A stretch of 21,887 nt of DNA from Welwitschia mirabilis (Eukaryota; Gnetophyta; Gnetopsida; Welwitschiales). This document shows positions 1-10,620 of this stretch, piece by piece (within the stretch, counting starts at the first letter, position 1; each line of letters starts with the position of its first letter). The notes below the pieces were generated by a model that saw only the letters and a program-made list of their open reading frames with translations, made no database searches and was not told the origin of the DNA. A program made the position numbers and the translations under genes. Location of the stretch: the NCBI GenBank assembly GCA_051453625.1, contig JBOZIK010000001.1:10804028-10825914 (forward strand), in the 5' to 3' direction.

Positions 1-240
1 AAGAATACTACAGTCTATCCAAAGGAAAAGAAGGAAAAAGACAGGGAATATAACCCCTTTCAACACTTTAGTGAGGAAGAGCTCAAAGATACTCAGCAAT
101 CCTAGAATCCAATAAACATAGATGAGTCAAATGATGTTGAAGTTCAGATGAAAGGAAAACCCAATAATAGAATCCTCCGGAAGAGGAAACTACAGAAAAC
201 ATGGCCAAGAGCTCCCAAGAAACCATTGAAGACACACTGA
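1..240 (+). pseudogene. C-terminal tail of LINE ORF1 (gag-like), partial
   Basis: Frame 1 reads a hydrophilic Lys/Glu-rich tail (for example EEELKDTQQS) with a stop at 103-105. The same frame continues basic (RILRKRKLQKTW) to a stop at 238-240. This suits the end of a plant L1 ORF1, the RNA-binding protein, just before ORF2 at 283. No zinc knuckle is visible, because the upstream part is outside the window. The first stop may be a decay mutation or the true end; I cannot decide which. The assignment rests mostly on position. Confidence 0.5.
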
Positions 241-282
241 AAAAGGTTAAAGGGTATCCAGAAAGGGGCAAAAACAAACCTG

Positions 283-3200
283 ATGGATTGCCTTACCTGG
301 AATTGCAGGGGATTAGGGTCCTCCTACAAGAGAAAAACCCTAAGAGATCTGATTAGTGAATTTAATATTAAAGTAGNNNNNNNNNNNNNNNNNNNNNNNN
401 NNNNNNNNNNNNNNNNNNNNNNNNNNNNNNNNNNNNNNNNNNNNNNNNNNNNNNNNNNNNNNNNNNNNNNNNNNNNNNNNNNNNNNNNNNNNNNNNNNNN
501 NNNNNNNNNNNNNNNNNNNNNNNNNNNNNNNNNNNNNNNNNNNNNNNNNNNNNNNNNNNNNNNNNNNNNNNNNNNNNNNNNNNNNNNNNNNNNNNNNNNN
601 NNNNNNNNNNNNNNNNNNNNNNNNNNNNNNNNNNNNNNNNNNNNNNNNNNNNNNNNNNNNNNNNNNNNNNNNNNNNNNNNNNNNNNNNNNNNNNNNNNNN
701 NNNNNNNNNNNNNNNNNNNNNNNNNNNNNNNNNNNNNNNNNNNNNNNNNNNNNNNNNNNNNNNNNNNNNNNNNNNNNNNNNNNNNNNNNNNNNNNNNNNN
801 NNNNNNNNNNNNNNNNNNNNNNNNNNNNNNNNNNNNNNNNNNNNNNNNNNNNNNNNNNNNNNNNNNNNNNNNNNNNNNNNNNNNNNNNNNNNNNNNNNNN
901 NNNNNNNNNNNNNNNNNNNNNNNNNNNNNNNNNNNNNNNNNNNNNNNNNNNNNNNNNNNNNNNNNNNNNNNNNNNNNNNNNNNNNNNNNNNNNNNNNNNN
1001 NNNNNNNNNNNNNNNNNNNNNNNNNNNNNNACAAAAATGCAAGATGGCATGAAATTAGAAAACCTTAAACAATAGTGGAATATCTTTACCTCTGCAACAC
1101 AAGGAAACTTAGGAGGTCTCATAACCCTCGTGAATAAGGAGGCAGAATTAGTTAACAGCAGCAAACATCATCTAACTATCTATTTAAAGGAAGAAGGATG
1201 AACCATAACAAACATTTACAGCCCTTAGAACAACTCGACAAAGCCTCTATCTTAGAAGATCTTCAGAGGATAGTGGTGGATAAGACTAAGTGNNNNNNNN
1301 NNTGGGGGATTTTAATCAATGTCTACATTGCTAGGAGAAAACAAGGGGCGAAAATTGGAACAATAGAGGAGCTGCAATTCTTAGAGACTTTATGGTGCAG
1401 AATGCCCTTTCGGATGTACTGCCTATAGGGTGTAAATACACCTAGTCCAATAGAAGGACGCGAGGCAACCAAGTAAGGTTCAAGATAGACTGAATACTCA
1501 ACAGAAAAAATGTTGTAAATCTCCCAATTGAAGCTTGTGGGCTGAACAAAATAGCCTCAGATCACTTATTAAATATAGAATAGGGGTAATAACCCCACCT
1601 AGAGCCTCTTTTCAAATGGAACACTATTAGATCACAAGGACAGAAATCAAAGCGCTAGTCGAAAAGATATGGAGTTAATATAATGACATTCACCCACTCA
1701 CTTTTCTCTACGGAGGATTAAACACCCTTAAAGCACAAATGAAGGACTGGAGAAGGAAGGATAAGGAAAGATTTGAATTAAAAAAAGGACCTAGAGGAAG
1801 AGTTATAGAGAATTCAAACTGACCAAGAAGACGAAGGAGATTAGGACTACCTCCAAAGTAAGAAATACCGATGCCTCATAGAACTCCAGGAAATAAATGC
1901 AGATGAGGAAAATTACTAGAGGAAAAGATCAAGGATTAAGTGGCTTAAGGAGGGGGACAGACATACCAAGTTTTTCTTCCAGCAGACCAACTAGCACAAA
2001 GCAGATAACAAAATATGGAGGCTCATCATTAAGGAACAGATAGTCGAAGATGAAGAGGACATAATGAAGAAAATTCAGACCTACCTCAAGAATACATGAG
2101 AGTGGGACAATATCACCCCTGACTTTATTCTAGAAGATAAGAGAATTTCTATTAAGGATAACGCTAATCTAACTAAACCCCTAGGCAGAGAAGAAATTTA
2201 GTCAGCAGTGAGATCAATAAAGAATAATAGAGCTCTAGGGCCAGATGGTTAGCCAGTCGAGCTATTCAAGACTTACTTCCCTATTATAGAGGACGACCTT
2301 CATGATGTAATGCAGGATATCCTGAATGATAAACGCATCCCCAGGGAAATGAATAAAATTAGGGTTATCCTCATTTCCAAAAAATGGAATGCCAACAAAC
2401 TAGAAGACTACAGAGCATTAGGCATCTGCAATGTTCTATACAGGAACTTTGTAAAAATAACAGTATGCCATATCGCCCCCTTGCTCCCCAAAGTGATCTT
2501 TGAGAACCAAGCTGGCTTCATCTGATCCAGGTACATTCAGGGCCAAATTATCTTAATCCATGAAATTATTCATTCTATTAAAAAGTACAAATTTCCTTTA
2601 ATTATTGCTAAATTAGACATAGCAAAGGCTTATGACTCTGTTAGCTAGCAAGCATTAGGTTGTATTCTTAGAAATACTAGATTTAACTTAGATATCATTA
2701 ACTTATGGTTAGATATGCAAGATTATACTGAATTCAAAGTAGAAGTTAACAGCCATAGATCCAAGTCTTTTTTAGTAGGTCAAGGATGAAGGCAAGAGAA
2801 CCCTTTATCCCCAAATCTTTTTCTATTTGTTATGAATCTCTTATAGGGATTTCTTAAAAGCAATGGAGTAATAGACATAAAAATAGGAAGTTAAATGTTT
2901 ATTAACAATCACTATGTTAATGATATAATTATCATGATCAAAGCCTCCTGCCAAAAAGAAAGAGCCATCAAGAACTCCATGAATCTCTTTGCAGAAACCA
3001 TGGGCCTTTGAACTGGAATAAATCTAGAATTCACATTGTGGGCAGAAGCATTACCATATGGAGTGATATCACCAGAATGTTAAATATCAAAATGGGAGAC
3101 CTTCAGGACATCTACTTGGGAATCCCGCTAGGGAATTGACACAAGAGCCTAACTTGGAATTACATCCTCGAATCAATCCAGAGACGATGCAACACCTAGC

Positions 3201-4560
3201 AGAATAAATTTCTTTCTTCCAAAGCAAAGATCATTCTAGCAAATTCTTGCCTGATATCTTCTTTAAGATACATTACCTTCGTTATCCCTCCTGCCCTCGC
3301 CTCAAGAACATTATCGAAAAATCAATAAAATATTGAAGGATTTCATTTGCTCAAGAGGTAAAGATAGAAATCGCATTCACCTCTGCAAACGGGATATTAT
3401 AGCTCGTTCTAAGGAGTCAGAAGTTTGGAGAGTTAAAAGGCCAGAAGATTGTCTTCTCATAGATGTACACCAAGTTCTCAAAAGACTATCCAAGGGAGGG
3501 CAGCCTTGGAGTGATCTTATAAATTACAAGTATCCTACTTGAAACAATGAAGAGAGGGAGTCTTATCTCAGGAAACACCTCTGCGAAGATAGAGGAAACT
3601 TGATGGAATTAAAAATTTGTAATGAAGACACCACTAAATAGATTCTTATCAAAACGTATGGGAAAAATGATGCTTGTAAAAATTTTTGGAAGGGGCAAAT
3701 TTCATATAAGATTAAGATATTCTATTGGTTAAAGGAACGCAACCGAAGTCTTGTAAGGGACCAATTACTCAAGCGAGGCTTGCAGGTTGACTCCACCTGC
3801 ACATGGAGCTCTAAATTAATGATAATTATGATGAGATATTCCAGCCACTGTAACGTATCTGAGACATGCAAAAAAGATGTGATTCGACTGACTCTGTGGT
3901 AGATTTGGCATACACACAATAAATTGATATTCAATAGTACCCCCTCCCATTCCTTATAAATACAGCTAAGAAGATTAAGTGGTCTCACTTGCAAATCAAG
4001 GCAGCTATGGGGACACCTCCAACTATTGAACTAACAGATCCTAGCTTGTTCGAAGGGTGCCTTGAGCTCTGGGATTAGGTGCAGGATTTAGAATGGAAAG
4101 CTCTCTCGCATAAGCTCAAAGGAGAACTGGAGACCAATATTACTACGTTTTACAGAAGATGGAGAGGGCAAAGAACTACATTTAGGAGAATCTCCATTTA
4201 GATAATAAAAGGCTCTATTTCTCACCTCTTAGACATACCAGTGGCAGGGGAAATAATTCCCATTAGAAGAAGAGGGTAGTGGAAGGCCTCCCATTTCTTT
4301 TCAAGTAGTGCCGCAAAATTGCCTAGTGGCCATATCAGCCGTAAGGTGCTTACACCCCCCTAGGGTTTAGAGGTTGAGATAATAGACCACTATTTCATAT
4401 AATCCGAATGTTGTTTAAAATTGTTAGACCTACATTTTACCTTCCTCAAAGCTTTAGACCTAGGTCCTCAGGTTAACCTTCATCTCTTCTTTATTCAGGA
4501 TTTTCAGACTTTACAACGCAAAGACTTAGCAAGATACTCAGGACTAATTATGGCTCTCTA
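283..4560 (+). pseudogene. LINE ORF2 relic: endonuclease and reverse transcriptase
   Basis: ORF2 would make the endonuclease/reverse transcriptase that nicks the target and copies the RNA. It opens at ATG 283 with DCLTWNCRGLG, the first endonuclease motif. After a 654-N gap, a GDFN-like motif follows the 10-N gap. WLKEGD and TKFFF appear at about 1937-1985, the usual run-up to RT. RT motifs in order are a GPDG loop at 2240-2251 followed by a stop, ENQAGFI at 2502-2522, KLDIAKAYDS at 2610-2639 (first catalytic Asp), a GQG block near 2780 with a stop, and YVND at 2913-2924 where functional enzymes have two adjacent Asp (Y/F-A-D-D). YLGIPLG follows near 3113-3133. A C-terminal KIKIFYWLKERN stretch at about 3712-3747 resembles the reverse-transcriptase zinc-binding region. 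Many stops and frame changes exclude activity. Homology becomes unclear beyond about 4000. Confidence 0.88.
377..1030. other. Assembly gap (654 N) inside LINE endonuclease
   Basis: A run of N interrupts the endonuclease domain of the LINE. The open frames that appear across it are artefacts. The expected content is the middle of the endonuclease. Confidence 0.99.
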
Positions 4561-4592
4561 GAAGGCTACAAGAGACTAGAGGGCAAGTGAGG

Positions 4593-4627
4593 CCCCTTCC
4601 CCACCCCCCACCCCTCCCTTATTCCCC
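4593..4627 (-). other. C-rich tract, potential G-quadruplex on the minus strand
   Basis: The + strand carries successive runs of three or more C (CCCC, CCCC, CCCCCC, CCCC, CCC, CCCC) separated by one to four bases. The minus strand therefore matches the G3+N1-7 quadruplex pattern. It lies in the LINE between the RT-derived part and the Glu/Gln-rich stretch. Confidence 0.55.
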
Positions 4628-4740
4628 TTAGTGACATAACTCTCAGGAGACTCCTTCCAAGGAAAATCGAAGAGGAGGGTTACAGCTGATGAACCTCTCA
4701 TCCTGAGGGGGATTCTGAGTCGAGAAGTCCCCACTCTCAA

Positions 4741-4977
4741 AGAGGGGCAACTCTGCCCTAGGAAGTTCAGACAGAAAAGGTGAATTTGCCCCCAAAGCAG
4801 GAAGAGATAGTTCAGGAAAATTCCCCAGCTGAGTCCCAAGAACAGGAGCAACAGTTCCAAGGTCATGACTAAGAGGCCTCTGAAACAGAGGGTAGCCTTA
4901 ATCACAATTAGGAGTCGAATTCGCCATCAGGTTTCTTCTTAGAAAAGAGACATCAAGAGCCTCATGAAGATATTGAC
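4741..4977 (+). pseudogene. Glu/Gln/Ser-rich linker in frame with the J domain
   Basis: Frame 1 reads a hydrophilic, acidic and Gln-rich stretch (for example PAESQEQEQQFQGHD) directly into the J-domain frame. It has TAG near 4759, TAA near 4870 and TAG near 4909; the last two could each come from a Gln or Glu codon by one change. Because the frame carries straight into MDLVKREV at 4978, linker and J domain were probably one protein before decay, perhaps the C-terminal extension of LINE ORF2 or part of a captured host gene. No known domain is recognised in the linker. Confidence 0.45.
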
Positions 4978-5253
4978 ATGGACCTTGTGAAAAGAGAAGT
5001 CTTGTTTGCTATAATCGATCATTTGAAAAGATGCCCTTTTGTGACTTTGGGAATCTCACACAGATCTCAACTACAAGCTATTAAGTCAAGTTATCAGAAG
5101 AAGGCACTCAAATTGCATCCAGACAAGAACCGGGTAGGAGCTGAGGAGTTCAAGGAAGTAAATCAAATGTTTGAGGTGTTAGTAGATAAAATGGGACAAT
5201 TCTTGCTTAAGCACCATCATGGCAACTTCTTCCCGATTTGCAAAGGATATTAA
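4978..5253 (+). CDS. J-domain (DnaJ-like) fragment embedded in the LINE
   Basis: An intact 91-codon frame encodes a J domain, the module that stimulates Hsp70 ATPase. Residues about 21-71 run FVTLGI (helix I end), then IKSSYQKKALKL (helix II), the diagnostic HPD tripeptide at residues 47-49 (bases 5116-5124) followed by KN, then AEEFKEVNQMFEVLVD (helices III-IV). The normal Y at the first J-domain position is F. No Gly/Phe region, zinc fingers or DnaJ C-terminal domain follows; the frame ends 22 residues later in LINE-like 3' sequence. ATG 4978 may be only an internal Met, since the frame is open back to the stop near 4909. Host and LINE are otherwise full of stops, so 276 open bases are notable, though short. 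It is either a captured exon or an accessory domain of this LINE family. Expression is unknown. Confidence 0.7.
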   Translation: MDLVKREVLFAIIDHLKRCPFVTLGISHRSQLQAIKSSYQKKALKLHPDKNRVGAEEFKEVNQMFEVLVDKMGQFLLKHHHGNFFPICKGY

Positions 5254-5513
5254 TCCCTTATCTTTTCTAGTTATCCTTAATTCAGTTTTAGTTTTTACTA
5301 GCTCTTACTTAATCATATTTATTAGGGGCACTATCGTCCCCAGTTTGGCCTTGTATACAGCAGGTTCCTGTGACTATAGTAAGATAGTTTTCTTTTTGCT
5401 AATCAGGTTCTTTTTCCTCTCAAGTCAAGGCGTTTTCACTCTCCTATGTGAATTCTCTAGTTTAATATAATACCCGTTTCTCTCGGGGGAGGAAAAAAAA
5501 AAGAAAAAGAAAA
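5254..5513 (+). mobile_element. LINE 3' untranslated region and A-rich tail
   Basis: After the J-domain stop the sequence becomes T- and pyrimidine-rich, encodes only hydrophobic low-complexity frames, and ends in CCCGTTTCTCTCGGGGGAGG followed by an A-rich tail at 5493-5513. This is the usual look of a plant L1 3' end, and it shows that the J domain lies inside the element rather than beyond it. Confidence 0.75.
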
Positions 5514-8229
5514 TGAAGCATAGGATAAATCATTGTTTAATAAGTATTCAATTTAAGGATGGTCAAAACCAATGAGCGATGCATCTAAAGACATAGATCA
5601 TCTTTTTAGGTATGTAACTAAAAGAACAAGAAGCTTTGATATAAGGATATGTTCAAGCATGGCTTGTTACAAGCACTTTCACAAAATAATGCTTCATTTT
5701 ATTTAAATAAATTTAGTTTAATAATAGAATCAATTCATAGTATTTTATGAAGATTTGTAAAGTTTGTTTACATACTACTATAATAGTATAAATTTTAGTA
5801 TTTACAAATGTGATATTATATTGCATATGTAATAGCATTATGAAAATTGGTATTTGATATTTTTTTAATGGCTAATAAATAATTCAAGGCTAGTTAATAA
5901 AAATAAATGTAATTAAGAGGAGGTAATGAGAATCAAGAAAAATATAACATACAAAGATGGAAAACAAATTAGTGGCTATGAGTAGTGAACAATTAGTATC
6001 TTAATTAGTGAACAAAATTAATAAATAATTAATTAATATATAATTATAATCAAGATTAACTAAGTTATTAGTATATGGTATAATGAAATAAAATACACAA
6101 AAGTATCTCTAGAAATATCTAATGACAAAAGTATATGAGCATGGTCAAAGAGATGTAACATAAAGAAAGATGATAAGGCTTTGAAAAAGATGGGTAAAGA
6201 GATTATGTGAGAAAGATAAGTATGAAAAGATATTTCTAAAAAGGATAACATATGTAGAAAGTTCCCTTCCCCTCCCCCTCCCCCACCCCCCCAACAAAGT
6301 TTCAATATTCCAACTTTAATTCAACAATTTTCAATATTTTCAAAATTCCAGGTGAGAATGTAGAAGATACGAAACTAATATTTTACTAAAGATATAAAAT
6401 ATTTAAAGTTTAATTAATGGTAGACATTTAAAGGTCTAAAATATCTCCCCTTTCCAAGGCCTATGTATACCCATTCATCCCATTAACATAAACAACAAGA
6501 CAAACTCCTAAGGTGGAACATCAAAGAAGAAGATCTTATATAAAGGTTATTTTATAGAACTATGTTAAATAATACCTATGTTATTTAGTAGATAACCTTA
6601 TTATGTTACAAAAGACAATATTTCTTGTATAATGTAAATATTGTTATTGATCTAAGGTTCTTGTAATAATAACTTTATTCCATTCGAAGTTAAAGACATC
6701 ATAATATAATGTTATTTTCTCAGAGTTTCAATTATACTTATTAATGTTGAGTAGTCATATAAATGGATGAATGAAGATTCTAATTGCTACATGATGTAAA
6801 CAAGTCAAAATCATCATTATAATGAGCTACCTATCTTCACCCATTTTCTTATTACTAAAAATCTAAGAAGAATTCTTTTCTATATAAATATCCTTAACAA
6901 AAAACCGTCCGTTATTCCAACACAGTTAAAGCATTTCTTAAAGTCAACATATTGTAGTGTACATGCAACCATTATAATGCCTTGTTATCAATTATAGAAA
7001 AGTTCCAAGTGACATTTTCCTTTGTTGTTAAGTATGTGTTAACTTACTTGGAAACCTTATTTATATGCCTTCCAAGGTTATACTTATAGTAAAAGTATTA
7101 TACAAGAGGTTTAAACTTGTGTATAGTTGAAAATATGACCACCATTCACCTCTATGGTTTCATTGGTAGAGACAAGCTTCCACATACAATGTAAAGCATG
7201 ACTAATGGAGTTGTTAATAGTGGTATATATTTAGTGGTAATTATGGTTAAGATTTTTATTATGATAATAGCATCTATTTTTGGGTCCCTCATTGACCTTT
7301 CTGGTTACCTCTATGAGAAGAGGCTCCCACATAGTACATAAAGTGTAACGAAATAAAGACGAAATTAGTGGAGAGATTCCTACTATTAAGGTTATGGTAT
7401 TCTTTGTTGTTCTAACCTTATGTGAAACCTCGTTCTTAAGTCATGACTTCTACAACTCAAAAATGGATATCATTAATCAGTCATATTACTCACTATTTTC
7501 TTCTTGCTAATAATATATTATTGTATTTATATTCGTTCCTTAATCCTGACATGAGTCATTATTAGAATGTGATGTGGCTAATACTAATTCTCATGTACTA
7601 AAGTTAGGAATATCTATAGGCAGTTCAAGGCTACATTATTGAACAATAACAATGATGTAATTTCTATGTTGACATCATTTCTTCTTTAAGTGTGAGATTA
7701 TGGGTGTTTTCTTATAATTATTATATTTATTATGTTACAAAGGATAATGGAAGTAATGGTTGAAAGTGTATTTGATTCTTATATTTAATTTGTTAATGTT
7801 ACTTAACACAAAATGATTGCTAAAGATATTTGTTTGATTATTAAGATGGATTTTGAAAATAATAATCAAGATAATAATTTTAACAAACAATGTAATCAGT
7901 ATGAGTACATAATATGACTTGATCAATTTATTATTCACTAAGTATGCGATAGTACTCTTTTTGAATTATTGTGCTTCCCTAAGAACTAAATGTAATTCTA
8001 ATGATTGAATGGCTTTTGTATTAATTTTTAAGCAAAATTTAAATTGTACTTATATTTAGGGGTTTAATTAAGTTGGGTGTATTAAAACAAACATGCACCT
8101 TGGAGTAAATTTCTATAAAAATTTAATAAATGGCACTAGACTAATGACCAAAATAAAAAGCAAAAAAGGAGTACCAACCATGTAACTTTGAATGAAACAG
8201 CAACAACCAAATCAAGGAGAAATTCAGTA
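5514..8229. other. AT-rich intergenic spacer, no gene recognised
   Basis: Strongly AT-rich with dense stops in all frames. I see no conserved protein motif, RNA gene or clear LTR. The left end of the Copia relic that starts at 8230 may extend into the last few hundred bases, but no motif supports it. A faint duplicated block lies at about 7141-7210 and 7288-7350. Confidence 0.6.
6262..6293 (-). other. Pyrimidine tract, strong potential G-quadruplex on minus strand
   Basis: The + strand is CCC, CCCC, CCCCC, CCCCC, CCCCCCC separated by one or two bases, within otherwise AT-rich DNA. On the minus strand this gives five G-runs of three to seven with loops of one or two bases, a textbook quadruplex pattern. 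No gene is nearby to suggest a role. Confidence 0.6.
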
Positions 8230-10280
8230 GAAAAATAATGTATTGTGACATCTTTAAGAAAAGTGGATATCACAAAACTAATATTATAAAGCTTAACAGT
8301 ACAAGATTTATTTTAATCTCATTCGTACGAGAAGATGATTTAAATTTTGTTTTAAAGCAAGCTGTTATAATATATTGTCTCATCAAAAAGGAAGAAAAGA
8401 AATCTTTTGCACATTAATTGAATGGAATATTCTGACTACCTTCAAAGAATCTAACACTTGACTTCATGGCCCAAATTCGAAATATGTTATTCAAGCATCA
8501 AAGAATAGATTATGTTAACCTAAACACATTAAGTAGAGTAAAGGAAATCTTCGGTGAAATGCTTAGGTTTCAAAACCAAAAGCAATACTCTAGAGAAGTT
8601 GCTAAATGTGAGAAGAACATTTATTCTCATTTAAATACATAATGTAGGAAAAAAGAAAAAGATAAGAAACATGAATTAGTGCAATTGGGATGCATATATT
8701 TAATCCTTAATTGATGATTACTCTAGAATGATATCCAACTTATTTTCCAAATAGTAAATAGTAAACAATGAATAAATCATCCCTTAAAAGGGTTATGGAT
8801 TAACAAAGTAGAAAAATATCTATCGAATGAATTCAAGATGAAACTAGATCAACTAGTAATCAAGTATAAATTAACACTCTCATATACTTCACAACTAGAT
8901 AATGTAATAAAAAGAAAAAATTAAACAATCGTGAAAATGATAATATCCATGATGTACAAAACCAAAATTCTTATTTATGGATAGAAGTAGTTACAATTGT
9001 TATATACTTATAGATCATGTTATAAATATGAATTCAAAAAGGAGAAACACCCATTAGCATATGATTTAGCACATGAAACATGTTGGTCCATATATGAATT
9101 TTTTGTAACAAATATTTCATTCACATCCATGACTAACAACAAATAATCTAGAAAATAATATGAAAATTTAATGGCTATTTCAGTCCTTTACATAAAATAA
9201 AAGTTATTAAGATTAACATACTATCAAAAAATGTCTTCCAGAGGGCTGAATGGAAGGTTGAATGGAGGGCAATGTGTTGGCTACTACAGAGGCTTCCCAG
9301 ATCAGATCCAAAATACATGAGAAGCTAGAAACAACTTGTATTATTTCATCTCTGCATAATCAAATATGATTCGCTAAACTTTCAGTGCTACATCCGGATT
9401 GGAAGTCCTTAGAATAGAGTTGCTCTGAGATACTAGTCCTCCCTCCACAAGCCTGGGAGAAATCAATTTTTCAAAATGTAAGTTATTATTTCAAGAGATG
9501 TGATTTGAATGGACACATTATAGTTTGCAAATAAAGGAAATCACAAATAGAAGATGTAAATTTATTCTTTGACCAAAGGGAGATAACTCCAAAGGTTGTT
9601 CACAAGTAGAAATTAATCTAAAAAGATTAATAATGCTCATAAAATATTTGAAACCTAGAGAAAATGTAGTGCATAATAAAATTAGCAATGCATCTCAAAC
9701 TATAAGAAAACTATGTTCAATTCAAATAAATGAAATCATAAGGAATGTAAAAATGTGGGATAACTTTAAAACTTCAAAATTAAAAGGAATGAAAGAAATA
9801 TCTAAGTTGTTGATAAAGAACAAAACTTAACAACAATGAAATCACAAAGTAACTAATAGATACTTAAATGGGTATCTCAAATAACATACAATAAAGAAAA
9901 AATAAAAAAACCTTTATACCAATAGAAAATATATAAGTATTTTATGTTATTTCATTATTTACTATGTAATATGGATGGAAGATTTGGAAGTAGAAATCTT
10001 TATCATACAATGTTAGGTCAAGTAACTACAGATCATGAAAGTTTAGTACATAAACTAAGAAAATCCTTACATGGTTAAGAACAAGATGATCCAACCTATT
10101 TTACAAAAAGGAATGGCTTCTTGCCACACATGGGTTTTCAAGAGATTGTGTGTAGATCCCAATCTAGATCCCAATCTATGTAAGAAATGATAAGACACTG
10201 TGTAAGAAAGTCATCCTAGTCATGCTATGTATTGATAACACTATCATCCTAGGAAGCACAAAACCATAATTGGGAAAACA
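8230..10280 (+). mobile_element. Ancient Ty1/Copia gag-pol relic
   Basis: No long frame survives, but Copia motifs follow in the right order on the + strand. A zinc-knuckle remnant YCDIFKKSGYHK lies at 8241-8276 (second and last Cys lost). A GAG-pre-integrase-like block YVNLNTLSRVKEIFGEM lies at about 8510-8560. The integrase core has DDYSR at about 8714-8728, and LTLSYTSQLDNVIKRKN at 8871-8921 in place of the family's YTPQQNG-ERKN block. Later come LWIEVVTIVIYL (8973-9008), a shifted SKNVFQRAEWKVEW (9226-9267), and an I-x(11)-PKG block near 9545-9590. RT follows with DLEVEIFI (9981-10004), HESLVHKLRKSLHG plus stop (10034-10078) and LCIDN (10225-10239) where the catalytic site should hold two adjacent Asp. 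Protease is largely missing. Identification is by eye, but the collinear order makes chance unlikely. Confidence 0.75.
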
Positions 10281-10329
10281 ACAAACACCTCTAGTTAAAA
10301 TGTTAGCACAAAACTAGTTATCGAGCTTA

Positions 10330-10620
10330 ACGTATCATATAGTTGATTAAATCCCTGATCGTTAGGAATAAGCTTCAAAGTCTTAGGTTTGAGCCTTGTG
10401 ATATATAGATTAGCGTGTGCTTCTACTCATGTATTAAAGGTGTACTCAACCTAAGCTTTAATCTTTTGGGTACACATATAGGAGAGAAATGGACATTGAA
10501 TGACTAACTCCTAAATTGACATGGATCATTCATGCATGTTCATTAGGTCAAGCAGAGCATTCACTTAGTGAGTGTGGGTCAATTTCTTATTAATTAACTT
10601 CTTCTTCTTCTTGAGGGGGA
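10330..10620 (+). mobile_element. Possible tRNA-derived SINE
   Basis: An A-box-like TAGTTGATTA (10340-10349) and a B-box-like GGTTTGAGCCT (10386-10396) sit at a spacing compatible with a pol III promoter. About 200 bp later come a TTC-repeat run and an A-rich GGGGGAAAAAATTATAAAAAG end. No target-site duplication was found, and a second copy is not obvious in the window. Confidence 0.3.

Larger units (their letters stand above)
1..5513 (+). mobile_element. Decayed L1-type LINE retrotransposon, 5' end outside window
   Basis: A non-LTR retrotransposon that would copy itself by target-primed reverse transcription. In order it shows an ORF1 tail, the start of an apurinic endonuclease (WNCRGLG at about 289-309), a gap, a GDFN-like endonuclease motif after 1303, the pre-RT motif WLKEGD near 1940, a reverse transcriptase (2220-2960), a C-terminal region to about 3950, a Glu/Gln-rich stretch, a J domain, a pyrimidine-rich 3' region and an A-rich tail at 5493-5513. 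Numerous in-frame stops and frameshifts make it inactive. The 5' end lies left of the window, so target-site duplications cannot be tested. Motif order and tail make the assignment firm; the family name is not determined. Confidence 0.9.

Noticed and set aside
283-1164. Long frames spanning the first N gap
   Set aside because: Open only because N has no stops; the real sequence is unknown.
4576-4905. 109-codon minus-strand frame over the LINE C-rich tract
   Set aside because: Low-complexity Leu/Gly-rich product from the complement of the C-rich and Glu/Gln-rich region; the + strand frame continues into the J domain.
9238-9460. Exon-like minus-strand frame (about 47 codons, a stop, then 35 more) preceded by an acceptor-like TTTCTCCCAG
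   Set aside because: The segment lies between integrase and RT motifs of a + strand Copia relic, and the + strand also reads linker-like sequence there. The minus frame has a stop and no recognised motif.
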